Source: Immersiella caudata | Lineage: Eukaryota > Ascomycota > Sordariomycetes > Sordariales > Lasiosphaeriaceae | Reading direction: 5' to 3' | Assembly (NCBI GenBank): GCA_030512335.1 | Contig: JAULSU010000003.1 | Coordinates: forward strand, 5,580,001 to 5,644,000 | Length of the DNA stretch: 64,000 bases | In this document: in pieces, positions 12,298-23,786 of the stretch | How positions within the stretch are numbered: position 1 is the first letter of the stretch | How the letters are laid out: each line of letters opens with the position of its first letter | Program-made: the position numbers and the translations under genes | The notes under the pieces: model-generated | What the model was told of the DNA's origin: nothing | What the model saw: the letters and a program-made list of their open reading frames with translations, nothing else | Database searches by the model: none

Positions 12298-13614
12298 CTA
12301 TAACTCCTCGTGCTCTGTTCTCCGTGGTCTCTGCCATGGCTTAACCTTCCCCTGAATGATGTCGCTCAAAAACATCTCCACAACGTGCGCTGTCAGCTCC
12401 TCCTTACCCGTGTAAGGGTAAACATCCCCTGTACTCGGCGTCTGTACCGATAACCCCCTCAACCCACGTTTCAATCCCATCATCTCAACCGCGTCGGGAT
12501 ACTCATTGATATCCGTCGTCGTGAAATGCAAATACTCCCCGTATTTCTTCGCCAGCGGCAATATTTCTTGGACATACTCCGTCCTCTCCTTGTCATTCCG
12601 CACAAAATAGTGCACCAGGCTCTTCCCCGACTGCACCTCATCAGTCTCTTATCCCAACGTACAGCCAGAATGGAGAAGAAAAACATACCTGATAAAACCC
12701 AATCTCATTCCTCCTAGTCAACTCAGGTATCAAACTTCCCCCACAAACCCTCACAAACTCCTCCAACACCTTCTCGCTATCCAAGCCCTCGGTGATACTC
12801 CGCTGCAACTCATCTGGGATATTGAAACACTCTACCTTCGCCTTCTCTTCTTCACCCACACCCACACCTTGGACGTTAGAGTGGATGGCGAAGGAGTACC
12901 GATCGCGGTATTTTTTGGCGAGGTTTGAGTATTTCTGGAGGAGGGTTTTCGAGGAGGGGTTGGTGGGGGGGAAGTGGGCGATGAAGAGGATGGAGTCGGA
13001 GGAGAGGAAGGAGGTTGTGTTGAAGGGGGTTACGGTTTGCAGGGGGGGACGGAGGGTGCGCCGGAGGAAGGAGAGGATGGGGGTAGTGCGGCGGGGGCCA
13101 CCTGGTGTTTGTTAGCTAGTTTCTTTTGGGTTTGCATGGGAAGATGTTGGGGCTGGGTTGGACTTGACTTACGGTAGCGGGTGAAGCGGTTGGGCTTGTT
13201 GTTGGAGCCGTCGGGGTGGTAGAGGCGGATGGTGGGGAAGGAGTGGACATCGAGGGAGGAGCAGAGCTTGGCGAAGTCGGAGAGGGAGCAGTCGATGCTG
13301 GTTATGTGAGATGGGTCTTTGGATTGGAGGGCTGTCCATTCAAGCTCAAGGGCGGGGGTTTGTGGGCTGGAAGGATCAGTTTGGGATGCTCTTGGTGATA
13401 GGGACATAGCATACTTGGTTGGGTGGACGACTGGGAATTTTGTTAGCTTCGAGTTGTGAGGTTTTGGGGCATATGGGAGCTTACAGGCAACGAGGGTGAA
13501 GTCATTGGTCTCCAGAGCCTCTTTCAGGGACCCCGCATCGTCGGCGTGGTTCCATGCAAGGGCGGAAGGCGCCGCCAAGAGGGACAAGGTCAACAGTCGC
13601 CTTGTATTCCACAT
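12298..13614 (-). CDS. ER thioredoxin-fold protein, PDI-like without CxxC
   Basis: Four exons on the minus strand: 13614-13485, 13430-13173, 13101-12689, 12630-12298; 377 residues. An N-terminal signal peptide (about 1-20, LLTLSLLAAPSALA) and a C-terminal HEEL, a variant of the HDEL/KDEL retrieval signal, place it in the ER lumen. Residues about 20-125 look like a thioredoxin domain (LVAFV strand, ITSIDC, LCSSLDVHSFPTIRLY with the cis-Pro SFPT motif), but no CxxC is present anywhere. It therefore cannot do classic dithiol exchange and may act as a chaperone or adaptor. The C-terminal third (YFVRNDKERTEYVQEILPLAKKY, then a second IN/EYPD region) resembles the b'-type domains of PDIs. Introns use GTAAGC, GTAAGT and GTATGT donors. 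It is divergent from the prolyl hydroxylase at 14073. Confidence 0.85.
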
Positions 13615-14072
13615 TTTGGTAGATAAAACAATGCAGACAAGTCGCCAAAAAAGAAATCAAAGAAAGAAAAAAAAACGAAATCTTCACATTTCAAAGACGC
13701 TAGCGGCCAGTTCCGTCTTCCCGACGAGGTGGAAGCTCCATTTAGCTCTAAAGGTTAGAGTGACAGGGGGAGCTCCTGCAGAAAGCTTGGTGTCACAAGG
13801 GGCGGATCGACCCCTCTGCGACGACGGCACCCCCAACTTTTGGCCCCTGAAACAACGCTACGCGTAATAATCGGCCGACACGATGCGCCCCAGCACTTCG
13901 TCACTGTTTCATGATCACCCAAACCCGTCCGATGTGCCGGTCCGATCACCAACCGCGGGAGGGGTGGGGGCGAGGATGGGATGACCGAATTTCTTTTTTT
14001 ATTTTTCCATTCCTTGTCCCTTTTGACGGTTTCCCCATCTTGTGAAGAAACGACCCCGGGAAAAAACCAACG
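13615..14072. promoter_or_regulatory. Shared divergent promoter, PDI-like/P4H-like genes
   Basis: This 458-bp gap separates the starts of two ER-directed genes transcribed away from each other, so regulatory sites are likely shared. It contains A- and T-rich runs next to each start codon (about 13,640-13,690 and 13,990-14,020). I did not recognise a canonical UPRE or other named site with confidence. Confidence 0.5.
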
Positions 14073-14935
14073 ATGGCCTCTTTGCGATCAATATTTTCCG
14101 TCCTCGCGGCGCTGGCGATTATGCGCATCGGCGCTGCCGCCGACGAACAAGCCCCACTTGTGAACCTCGACGACTACGTCTGTTCCCACCCGCCATACCA
14201 AGTCCTGATGGTTTCCAAATCGCCTCTCGTCATCTACATCAAAAACTTCATCACATCATCAGAGCGAGCTCACCTGCAGAGGATAAGGTACCATCCCACA
14301 CAGTCAGCCGCCGCTGCCAACCATTTCCGTTGCTAATTCCTTACAGCGCCTCGACATTCACCCGCTCCTCAGTAGCCTCCCACTCCGGCTCCACCTCGCA
14401 CTCAGTCCGTACCTCCCAATCCACCACCGTCGGCCGCGACGCCCTCGTCCGCTGCATCGAATCCCGCGCCCTCTCCTTTCAAGGCTACGACACGCCCCCC
14501 TCGCATCTCGAACCCCTCCAGCTGGTCAAATACGGCCCCTCAGACCGTTACCACTTCCACACCGACTGGTTTACCGACCCGGCGTACGCCTCCTCCCATA
14601 CCGGCGGGAACCGCGTGTCTTCGTTCTTTGCGTACATCCATGTGGCCAACGACACTACTGGTGGTGGGACCAACTTTCCGCATTTGGATGCGCCGAGTGA
14701 TGAGCGGTGGTGTGATGAGGGGATTGTGGATTGTGACGAGGAGTGGGAAAGGGGGGTTACATTTCGACCGGTGGAGGGGAATGCGGTGTACTGGGAGAAT
14801 CTGCTGCCGGACGGGAGGGGTGATGAGAGGACGCTACACGCGGGGCTACCTGTCACGGGGGGAGGGAAGATTGGGATGAACATTTGGACTCGGGAGGGGC
14901 CGTTGGAAGAGGGGATTAGGGGAGGGGATTTGTAG
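14073..14935 (+). CDS. Prolyl 4-hydroxylase-like 2-oxoglutarate/Fe(II) oxygenase
   Basis: Exon 1 14073-14287, intron 14288-14346 (GTACCA..TTACAG), exon 2 14347-14935; 267 residues. An N-terminal hydrophobic segment (about 5-22) is a signal peptide or signal anchor. The double-stranded beta-helix carries the iron ligands His143 and Asp145 (HFHTD) and His236 (LHAGLPV), and Lys246 as the 2-oxoglutarate anchor, the arrangement of P4H alpha-subunit catalytic domains. The insert WCDEGIVDCDEEW (about 193-205) between strands is also common in fungal members. It would hydroxylate proline, or another residue, on secreted proteins in the ER. Fungal substrates are poorly known. The partner across the divergent promoter is PDI-like, and the convergent neighbour at 15153 is a Pro/Gly-rich protease. 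Confidence 0.9.
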
Positions 14936-15152
14936 AGGGACAGGCAAGATAAATGCAACATGATATACAATTGTAAACAGTAGACCGATATATGCAATGG
15001 CAGCCTATGCAAAGACTCTCAGCCCATTGACACTCATGAGGTAAGCCAACGCCCTGCACCACAACCCCATTCCATCTCAATGTAGGTTAATTACAAGCCA
15101 TACCAGCATTTACCACCCCATCCAGATCCCTTTTTGTTTCCGTCATCCCCAA

Positions 15153-17185
15153 CTAGCACGCCCCTACTATGTACTGCGTATCCCTCGCCGTCTGTCCCAC
15201 AGACACGATCTGATCCCCGCAGTTGTAATACTGATTCATCCAAATCACATCTGATTGCTGATCAAAGACCACTGTTTCTGTTAGCATTCCCAAACCTCAC
15301 TCATCAGAAACAGGAAAGAAACTCACAATAAGCCCCCCTAATAAACGTATCCCCCAGCACATAATTTGTAGATCCTGCATCCGCCGGCTGCACCCCCAAC
15401 ATGCAATGCCCCGGATACTGCTGGAAGATGAAGTCCTTGTACCGCACATTGATCACCATCCTGCCGCGATTAAACCCAAAGTCCACCGTCCCCGGTTTAT
15501 CCCGCCACGTGCAGTCGACGAGGTAATTCCCCGCGTTGTCGATGGTCGCGTTGAATTTCTGCCCGATGACTTCAACCAAGTCCGCGCGGATGTAGCTTAG
15601 GGTTGACCCGGTGTCGATGAGACAAGGCATGGTGAAGGTTGCCGGGTCGGTGTAGATCTCTCCGTTGGGATCGTAAGGTTTGGTGACGCCCACGGATGTG
15701 ACGTTGATCCAGTATTGGATCCAGGCCGGGTCTTGCTGGGAGATGGGCGGCCAGATGGGGATGGGTTCGAGGGGGCCGGCGAACTTCCAGCGGTTGACGC
15801 CGCCGAAGATGATCTCGCTGAAGTTGTCGCCGTCGCCGCCGAGGCCGACGGAGAAGATGGGGGCGGAGATCATATTTTGGGAGACCATGAGGTTGAGGAT
15901 GGAGGGGTAGTTGATGGAGTAGGGGTAGGCGTAGCCGAGGCCGAGGATGCCCGAGAAGGTGTAGTTGGAGTCGTTGGCTACGGCGAATTGGACCGAGGGG
16001 ATGCGGAACACTGGAAATGTTAGTATCTGGTGAGAAAAAGGGGGGAGGGAGAAGGGGAAAGGGGGCGTACTAGACACGCTCATGACATCGGACCAGTAAC
16101 TACCCTTGACCGCCCCCGTGCCATACGTCACGGCAAAGTCCCCGCCCACATACGACGACGAATTCGACCGGTTTGGGTAGTAGTTCCCATGCTGCCTGCA
16201 AATCTCCAAGCTCGCCGACGTGTTGCACCTCGGGTTCACCCACAGCTCGTACGAACCCGTGTCGATAAACACCTTGATGAGCTGCGGCGGCGTGCCGATT
16301 TCCACTGTCTCCCTGTCAGCTTCCTCCCCATCCCTTGTCCAATCTCGCAGAGAGAAACTCACGCTCAATAATGTACGCAATCCCCCCTATATCCGTCAAA
16401 TACGACCATCCCCACCTCCTGTCTTCCTGCTGCCGCTGCTGCCGCTGCTCTATCGACCTCGGCGCCACCTCCGCCGAAACTTCCTTCCCTATCTCCGCAT
16501 CATCTCTTTTCCCTACAACCGCCGTCGCTACCGCCGTCGGTACCACCCCTGAACTCGCGCTCGAACTCCCCCTTCCCGCCCCAGGCCATCCCCACCCCGC
16601 CGGCCACCCCGTCGGCACCGCCCAAGTCGGTCTCCCCGCCGCCGTCCCCCCCGTCACCGTCGGTCGACTCCCATACGTCGGTCTATACCCACCCCCCGTT
16701 CCATCCCCGCTGCCCTTCCCGTTATCCTTCCCCGGCGGCCCTCCACCCATCCCAGCCCCAGGCGGCCCTCCTCCCCCAGGCGGTCCCCCCCAAGGACTCC
16801 CCGGTGGTCCCCCAGCCGGTCCCAAACCCCCCGCCCCCCACGGATTAAACCCCCCCGGCCCCCAAAGCCCTCCCCGACCCCCCATCGGTCCCCCCGGTCC
16901 GGGTCCACCGCCCCAATGCCATCCCCATGACCATTTTCCCGTGCCGTTGAAGAGGTGGCGCGAGACGGGCATGCGGACGTAGCCAGGTCGGCGGGCGGCG
17001 GGGGAGCGGCTGTTGAGGTCGGGATTAGGGTTGGGGTGGAGATTGGGGAGGTCCTCGGCGCGGAGGACTTTGGAGGGGGGAGGGAGGTCGGAGGGGGGTC
17101 GGCGGGGGCCGATTGGGGGGAGGGCGGAACATGATGTGAGGAAGAGGAGGAGTAGGGGGAGGAGGTGGAGGAGAGAGGTGAGCAT
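15153..17185 (-). CDS. Secreted pepsin-like aspartic protease with Gly/Pro-rich N-terminal segment
   Basis: Minus strand, four exons: 17185-16363, 16304-16071, 16010-15327, 15271-15153; 619 residues, longer than the usual 400-480. A signal peptide covers 1-21. Residues about 84-165 form a Gly/Pro/Trp-rich low-complexity stretch with repeated GGPPG units. A Kex2-type KR follows at 226-227, then the catalytic domain: EIGTPPQ, first DTG at Asp289, second DTG at Asp485 (LIDTGSTLSY), and a C-terminal YVLGDTFIRGAY followed by LVFDQQSDVIW, as in yapsin/candidapepsin-type enzymes. Many NxT/S sequons suggest a glycosylated surface or secreted protein. I see no clear GPI signal. Introns are GTGAGT/GTACGC/GTGAGT with CAG acceptors and good frame continuity. 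Confidence 0.9.
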
Positions 17186-19227
17186 TTTGCAGCTCTGCGC
17201 TTGCGCGCGCGCGCTCGCTGGTATGGTGAAGATGTAAGTTGTGATTCGGGCGGTCGTGGTGGCGGAATAGGGTGGTGGTGTTAGTTGGTAAGAGAGGTGG
17301 TATTCGATCGGGGAGGGGCGCGTCGAGGGATCATCGTCTTCGGTGCGCTGGTCTGGTCTGATGTTGATGCTGATGTCGCAAAAAGTTCAAAAGCATCACC
17401 CCGCGATGATGCTTTTGTTCCCGGGTGACATAACTCCCCCTCGTGCGTGCGTGCGTGCGGCTTTTTTCCCACCTGGCAGGGAGGCAAGCGGGGGGATGAG
17501 ATCGATCGCAGGAAGGAGAAAGAAAAACGAAAGGGTGGTGGGTTATTTCCTCTCGGAAGAATACAGCACGCGCGTATCTTCGCTTCCCGTCCCACAGTCC
17601 CGGTAGTGCTTGTCTAGGTGCCCGTGTATTCTTCCACCAGCCCCTAACTCGCTGCGATCGGGCAGAGTGTAGTGAGCGACAGACAGAAAAACGGCTTTGG
17701 CTGTCGACGGGGAATAAGCAATCAAGTGCCAGACCAACAGACACGGAGAAGGGGGGTGGTATGCCGCAGCCGCCAAGGGGGGGCATCTTTGACAGAGGTC
17801 CAGACAGTTCGTTCTCTCTCAATGAGCTCCCGACGGCAGGTATCCAATATCCAGCCATGGCTTGGCCCCGGGCCCGGCAATAACCCTGATCCAGTGGCCG
17901 CCCGTGGGAGCGACTTTATCCGATCCGGGGCAAGGGCTGCAATAAACACGAGGATATTGGAATGCTGCAGCAGTCGCGGGTAAATGCGAATCGAGCGACT
18001 CCCGCAACCAGGCGATCCGCTAACAAGGCGCTGGCGATGCTCCGAAGTCTCTACTCGAAAACCGTCTCCTCCGCTGATCAACAACCACTTGCTCGGTAAG
18101 ATCAGCTCAGAGTAGCACTCGGTAGGGGGGGCCGATCTGTAACCTCGTCAACTGCAACTTTCTCACCAACCAACACTCTGAAACAGACGCCAGCTCTGCC
18201 TACCGACATGCCCTACCCCTCCCCATATATGCACCTGTCGCTGCAAACTCTCACCCTCCGACAGTTCGCATCTAGCCGCCCTCCAGAATCCCATCTGCTG
18301 CAGCACCGCTCCCATTGCGAGCCTTGGCATGCAATCCATCCTCTCGTCAGGCTCCCTCGGGATTCGCCTGAGAAACAAAACTGCAGTGGAAGAAATGAAT
18401 GACAAACATTATCACCATCCTCTGTAGATATCCCAACAAAAAGCCTAAACCCCCCTCGGCACCGACGCGACTCTCACTCTACCGATTGGGCACTCCCCCA
18501 GGGGTGGCAAGTTGAAACAGCAAGCAAGCAAATACCGTTTTTGCCCCCCATTGGGCCAAGCCCCCAACCCAGCGATCGAATTTGCGGGGGAAGGAAAGGC
18601 ATCCAAGACCTGGAGTGCCGCGCGCACCCTGGTTAGTGCTGTGCAGGGAAAGCAAGGTGATTCGACACATGAGGAAGGGTGCCCGTTGGGGATACATTGC
18701 CAAGATGGAGGGACACTCTCGACCGGGCCGCCTGATGTGTGTGACAGGCTGGCAGGTGGGTTGCTGAATACCGAGGCGTGTTAAGGTGTGCGTGTGGGCT
18801 TGGCGTCATTTTGGGTGAATTTGGGGCTTGGCGGGGGGCTAACCGACTTAGGCTGGGGGACTGGGAGAGGAAGAGCATGTGCTTTGTGATGGTTTTGGTT
18901 GTTGATTTGGGGAACTGGGAAAAGAACAATGAGATTGTTGATAGACTACAACTCGCGTAGTTACATGGGTGACTTCTCTCAACCCATGTGTTGAGCCATG
19001 GTGCGAATCCAACCTCAGGATGGATGGCCCCTGGCATTGTGCCACTTCGCGATCGAGAACTTCAATCCGCCAAGGAAAGCCTTCGACAGCGAAGAGAACA
19101 GGATGAGAGCGAAAGGGAAGGAGAAGTGGAAGGGGAAAAGAAGGACAGTGAGACAGGAACAAATGAGAGAGACAAACGGCTACCCAAGACAACCTCACCT
19201 ACTATCACGTTCCTCCCACTGAACCCC
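17186..19227. other. 2-kb gene-free interval
   Basis: This lies upstream of the aspartic protease and downstream of the F-box-like gene. Short open frames on both strands lack family motifs. It holds purine- and C-runs, and a short GCGT repeat near 17,440-17,460. Regulatory or non-coding RNA content cannot be judged. Confidence 0.4.
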
Positions 19228-21138
19228 CTAACTCCTCAATCTCAACACCATCTTCAAGCTCTTCACCGGCTCCTCTGTCTCCTCCCTCTTAATCTCTCTG
19301 CTCGCCTCCCTCTCCTCTTCACGCCTCAAACAATCAGGCGTCCACTCCCCCAGCAACTTCCCCATCCACCCATCCAACACCGCCTCCACATCCTCTTCCA
19401 CCTTCACTCCTTCCCCCCCACCAACCTTCAGCCCCTCCACAACCCCCAACTCCAATCTCCTCGTCTTTAACCCCCTAACCAGCGGCGCCCACTCCCTCCG
19501 CCACTCACTCCCCCACTCCGGCTCCGGCCTCTCATCCGCGTAAAACGTCCCCGGCGTGCCAAGCTGTACTTTAAAACTATCTAAGTCCATCCTCTCCGAG
19601 ATAATCTCAATCACATCCGCGAGATTCTTCGTCCCGGATTTCCCAAAGGGGAGGATGGGGTGGATTTCCAAGTTCAGAACGACGTTGCGGATCAAAGGGA
19701 GGATAGCGGGGCGTTCAGTTGCAAGGGAGAGGAAAGTCTCAGGGCCGTCGAATTCAACGGTGGAACCGTGCCAGAGGGTGGTTCCCAGCTCGGTGGTGAT
19801 GAAGGGGTTGACCTGGGCGAGGCGGCGGAGGTTGTGGTAGGCTGCGGGGTTGCGGTGGGAGCAGGTGGCGCAGGCCCAGAGGTCTTCGAAGTCCAGGGTG
19901 TGGAAGAGGTTGGAAGGGCGGTTGTGGACGGGGCAGTCGGGGGAGGTGAGGGTGCGGCTGTAGATGGCGACGTAGCAGCGGGGGGTCCAGATGAGGAGGG
20001 CGCGGTTGCGCTTGGCGGCGAGTTTGTTGGCTTTGGCGATGTATTCTCTGTCGTAGTCGCTGTCATGGTAGGTGGGGTCGGCGTCGTCGTTGTCCGAGTC
20101 GGGGAAGTCGTCGTTGGGTAGCCGAGTGCTGTCGATGTCGGCGTCTTCGTCTTTGTCGCTGCCTTCGGAGGAGTCTTCTTCAGAAGAGGAGGAGGAGGAG
20201 GAGGAAGAGGAGGAGGGGGAGGAAGAGGAGGGGACGTATTCTTCCTCTTCGGATTCATCTGAGGAGTCGATGACCATGACTTCTTGCTTGGCAGGCTTGC
20301 TCGGTGCCTTTTTGGTGGGTTTGGTGACGGCCGCCTTTTTCTTTGATACGGACGGCTTCACCTCTTCGACCTCGCTGTCGTCGTCTTCGATGTTGACAAC
20401 TTGAGCGGACGGGGACTTTCGCTTCAAGTCCACCGCAATCTCCGCCTCATCGCTGTCCCATTCGCTTTCCTCGTCCCCGGCGTCACTCATACTCGCGTCC
20501 TCCTCGGATGACCATTGGTGGTCATCCTCCTTCAACCGCCTCCAATTTTCCGGCAACGCCTTCTCTTCATCGCTGTCGAGCCTGCCTTCCCGGATGGCCT
20601 TGTACATCTCCAAGACGTTCAACGGTTGCCCGGTCCGTGGATCAACGTTGCGTGCATCGGGCGCACCTTCAACAAGCATAGGCTCGACGGGCCCGTTGTC
20701 GTCCTGATAATCAGGGTCGAATGTCTTGTCAAAGACATAGAGGTGAAGGCTTGGTCCGGTGTACTTGGCAGGGGGGCCAGAGTCGGTGCTCACGACGCGG
20801 CGAGCAGGAGCACTGCCCTTGACGTTGTCGCGGAGCTCGTCTACAAAGCAGGCGTAGATTTTTTTGCGGATTTCGATGGGAAGTTTCATGAAGGGGAACG
20901 TGGAGGGGCTGAAAGGCAAGCATTAGACTCAAACTCAGAATTTTCGTAAAGGCTGAGTCGCTCACATTGTGGTCGGCTTCAGGGGAGGAGCGGCTGCGGC
21001 TGCGGCGGCCTTCCAAGTGGTTCTATTACGGCGGTGCACATCATGACCTTCGTCGTCGACGGGTGCAAAATGAAACGTGCCAAATCCGCGGGTGTAGCTG
21101 AGGGAGTCCTGCTCCTCAACGTCGATAGAGGCGGGCAT
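19228..21138 (-). CDS. F-box-like protein with acidic Ser-rich centre, function unknown
   Basis: Two exons: 21138-20966 and 20908-19228, joined across a 57-bp intron (AAT|GTGAGC, GTCTAATG branch, TTTCAG); 617 residues. The upstream exon supplies an ATG, an alanine run and frame continuity into TTIPSTFPFMKLPIEIR. LPIEIRKKIYACF (about 70-85) is the pattern of fungal F-box-like/2EXR proteins. The centre (about 190-330) is acidic with polyserine (SSSS..EEDSSEGSDKDED) and likely disordered. The C-terminal half contains WTPRCYVAIYSRTL, CATCSHRN and FDGPETFLSLATERPAILPLIRNVVLNLEIHP-type strands, as in fungal proteins that carry such an F-box-like motif. If the F-box assignment is right it would recruit a target to an SCF ubiquitin ligase; this is inference. 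Confidence 0.75.
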
Positions 21139-22032
21139 TTTTGGCTTGGTTTTGAGGTCGAGCGCACAAAACTCAGCTGGTCGAGACAGATGCTGAACTC
21201 AATTGGAAGTCTCACGACTCAGCTTTTCTGTCGTCCCTTTGAAGAATTGAGACGACGTCGACTGGCGAAACTTTGGCCAGACAATCTTCTGACGGCCGCC
21301 TTTTAAAGCATCACCGCATCTAAGATAATCCGAAGTCAGATCCTTATCACGGTCTTCGCGTGGCACACCCCCGGAGACCTGCCATGTCCGTGATGTTGGT
21401 CTTGTTGTTTTGCGTCGGTTCCGCATTTTGCCTCACATTTTTGGCGAAAGGCGGCCTGGAAGGCAGACAGTGGCGTGAGTCACCAACCAAATGGCGGCCA
21501 TTTGTGCGCTGCGATTGGAAGGTGCGAGGTGAAGCGCAGGGCGGGATAGGCACCAGTGCGGCACAGCATATGCCTTCAGCCAGACATCGAGCGAGTTGAG
21601 AATAGCCGGAGTGTAGAGTCCGACGTGATGACATTCACTGATGTGGTACGGGTTGCCGCATTCGACGTAGAGCCTATACAAGTAGGATCGAAATGTCCGC
21701 TCGGCTCAAGTAGGTTGGTTTTTCCCCTCGCAATGTACCTGTTGTGTCTCGATCGTTATTCGCATCGCTAATTCTGTTAGTGTGTGCACGCTAATTGCCA
21801 GGCTTGGGCCAGGGCAACATACCAGGAGGCAAGAGATGTCGTTGCTGAGAGTTAATCTGGGGTCCGCTGCTGTCAGAAGAGGTCGCGCACTTCAAGCAGC
21901 CATCCTTGTGGAACCACACTGCTGACTCCGCAATGATCCTCCATCCCTCCAATACCCCCAAACTCCACCTGGGCCCATCCCACAAACTCAGAGTCAAGAG
22001 TGAAACTCAAACAACCACAAACATCACAACAA
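21139..22032. other. Gene-free interval before tRNA-Pro
   Basis: It contains the promoter of the minus-strand gene starting at 21138 and the upstream flank of tRNA-Pro. Short frames around 21,350-21,640 have no recognised similarity. Confidence 0.4.
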
Positions 22033-22120
22033 GGTCTGGTGGTCTAGTGGTATGATTCTCGCTTAGGGTAAACCTGAGTAAATATGCGAGAGGTCCCGGG
22101 TTCAATCCCCGGCCAGACCC
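22033..22120 (+). tRNA. tRNA-Pro(AGG) with 16-nt intron
   Basis: Acceptor stem GGTCTGG pairs fully with CCAGACC, discriminator C at 22120. The D-arm and anticodon arm match eukaryotic tRNA-Pro (TGGTCTAGTGGTATGATTCTCGC). Anticodon AGG is at 22065-22067 in a TTAGGGT loop. The intron is 22069-22084, in the canonical place after base 37. The T-arm GTCCCGGGTTCAATCCCCGG provides the B box. It decodes CCT, and CCC by inosine. Confidence 0.93.
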
Positions 22121-23786
22121 CAATGGCTGGTCACTCTGTGGTCGCGCTTCTTTTTGCGTCAACCACCTCTTCAGCCCTGGTAAGACTGTCTGGGTTTTGC
22201 GAGAGAGCCGTGAGCCTATAGGGGCTTGAGTTGGTGACAATTTTGCCCAACCTCGGGGTTGACATCTCGGGATGCGGGCAGCAAGACGGCGCCAAGAAGA
22301 CAATCTCATCCAGATCGAAGACAGGCTCGACTTTTTTTTTTGCGTCGTGGGTTATGTTGATGGGCTCGAAGCTGAACGTTGGCTCTTCAAGCCAAGGGCA
22401 GCTGAACTCCGAACGATGCGTGCCGCCCTCTTTCTCTTGGCCCCAAAGCGGTGCCCTGACTCAGCAGTCTGACAGTGATCGACTGCCAATACCAATTCGG
22501 CATTATCCCGAACCCGGTGAGGTGAACTTCAAGCCCTAAATGCGACTCTCTAGCTGAAGCGCCAATGAGCTCGACGCATTGCCCGTTGTCAGCCCGGGCG
22601 TTCTTTTGGCCGCGCCACAGAAGCGCTTGGATGCAGGTCTCGGGAGGGAGCGAAGCGGGTCTTTGTCTGCCAACGTCGCAACCATCGGCCGCCACAACGA
22701 TCAACATCATAAAATTCTTGTTGACGTTGCGATGCTCCTCAACTGCGCACAGGCCCACGAAAAGATGCAAATCCGATTCCAGTCGTGCGCCCTCGCAGGA
22801 AAGATCGGGACTTGTTTGCCGGTCCTGTCGACGGGTGCATCTCATCGCGATGCACGATGCAGCCTCTCGGGGCCCAGACCGTCCCATATGATGCCGGTCA
22901 GCGTGAGTGGCGTTTTGGGGCCGTTGTGATTGAGCCGTGCTTTGGCGATGGTGGCTTGGTGGCGCTGCAGACATCCTGGCCGGCCAGGTTCGAAAAGCGT
23001 TGGTGCCGCCCTGCCATGGGCTGACCCGTGCCATTGATGCAGCCCCGTGCAGCTTTCGCGCAGCCTTCGGACGGGGCGGGGGCCCCGAGTGTGGGCGGGA
23101 TTGGATGGGGAACGGCCAGCCCAGCACGGCGCTCAGGCGCTCAGGCACCCGTTGAGCGCCCCCCTCGTCTTGGTCTCCGAAAACAGGAATCGCTCCGGCG
23201 CACGACGTCGGGGACGGTGTCGGCCACGTTGTTGAACCCGGAGAAGTTTTGCGGACGTCTACAGGGCTTTCGCAGTGGACGCACTCATGCTTTTGACTAC
23301 CTGGAAGTACGACAACCTGGGACCTTGGGTGCCATCGCGCCCGCAAGGGACGGGGCGTGGCTCGCGTGCGAGCGGGCGTGGAGCGTGGAGCGTTGCGGCA
23401 GGCGGGACGGAGACGCACCTGCCAGTTGGCGTCCCAGCAGTCGGACGAATGACGCGAGCGAAAAAGAGCACCAAGCGACAAAAAGGAAAGAAAATTGACC
23501 ACTCAGGCGGCAGACGCTGCAGCGACTTGCAGAACCTGCACCACCGGCCTGATCTTGGGGTCGACTAAAGACAGCTGGAGAGAGGGTTGCCAAGCGGCCG
23601 CATATCGCGCGATGCCTATTCAGGGCACACAGCCACAGCACAGCTTTCCCACAACCCAGGTCCCCAAGTGGTCCCATTCAGCTAGATCGAGCAACGACTG
23701 CGCCCAAGAAAGACCGCTCCGTCTCCCACAAACCTCCCTCTCTGCAGTCTTTCAGCTGCAGAGCCTGGCTCCGTCGCAAACAAACA
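22121..23786. other. Gene-free interval upstream of the C2H2 gene
   Basis: Frames of up to about 370 codons exist on both strands between 22,390 and 23,680, but they overlap each other, have an amino-acid make-up rich in Arg/Pro/Ser/Ala and no motif, as expected for shadows in GC-rich DNA. The 3' part is the presumptive promoter of the gene at 23787. Confidence 0.45.

Noticed and set aside
19692..20258. Thr/Pro-rich frame on the minus strand
   Set aside because: Shadow of the acidic Ser-rich coding region of the F-box-like gene in another phase.
22387..23502. 371-codon open frame on the minus strand
   Set aside because: Overlaps other long frames on both strands, composition is Arg/Pro/Ser/Ala-rich without motifs; typical shadow frame in GC-rich DNA.
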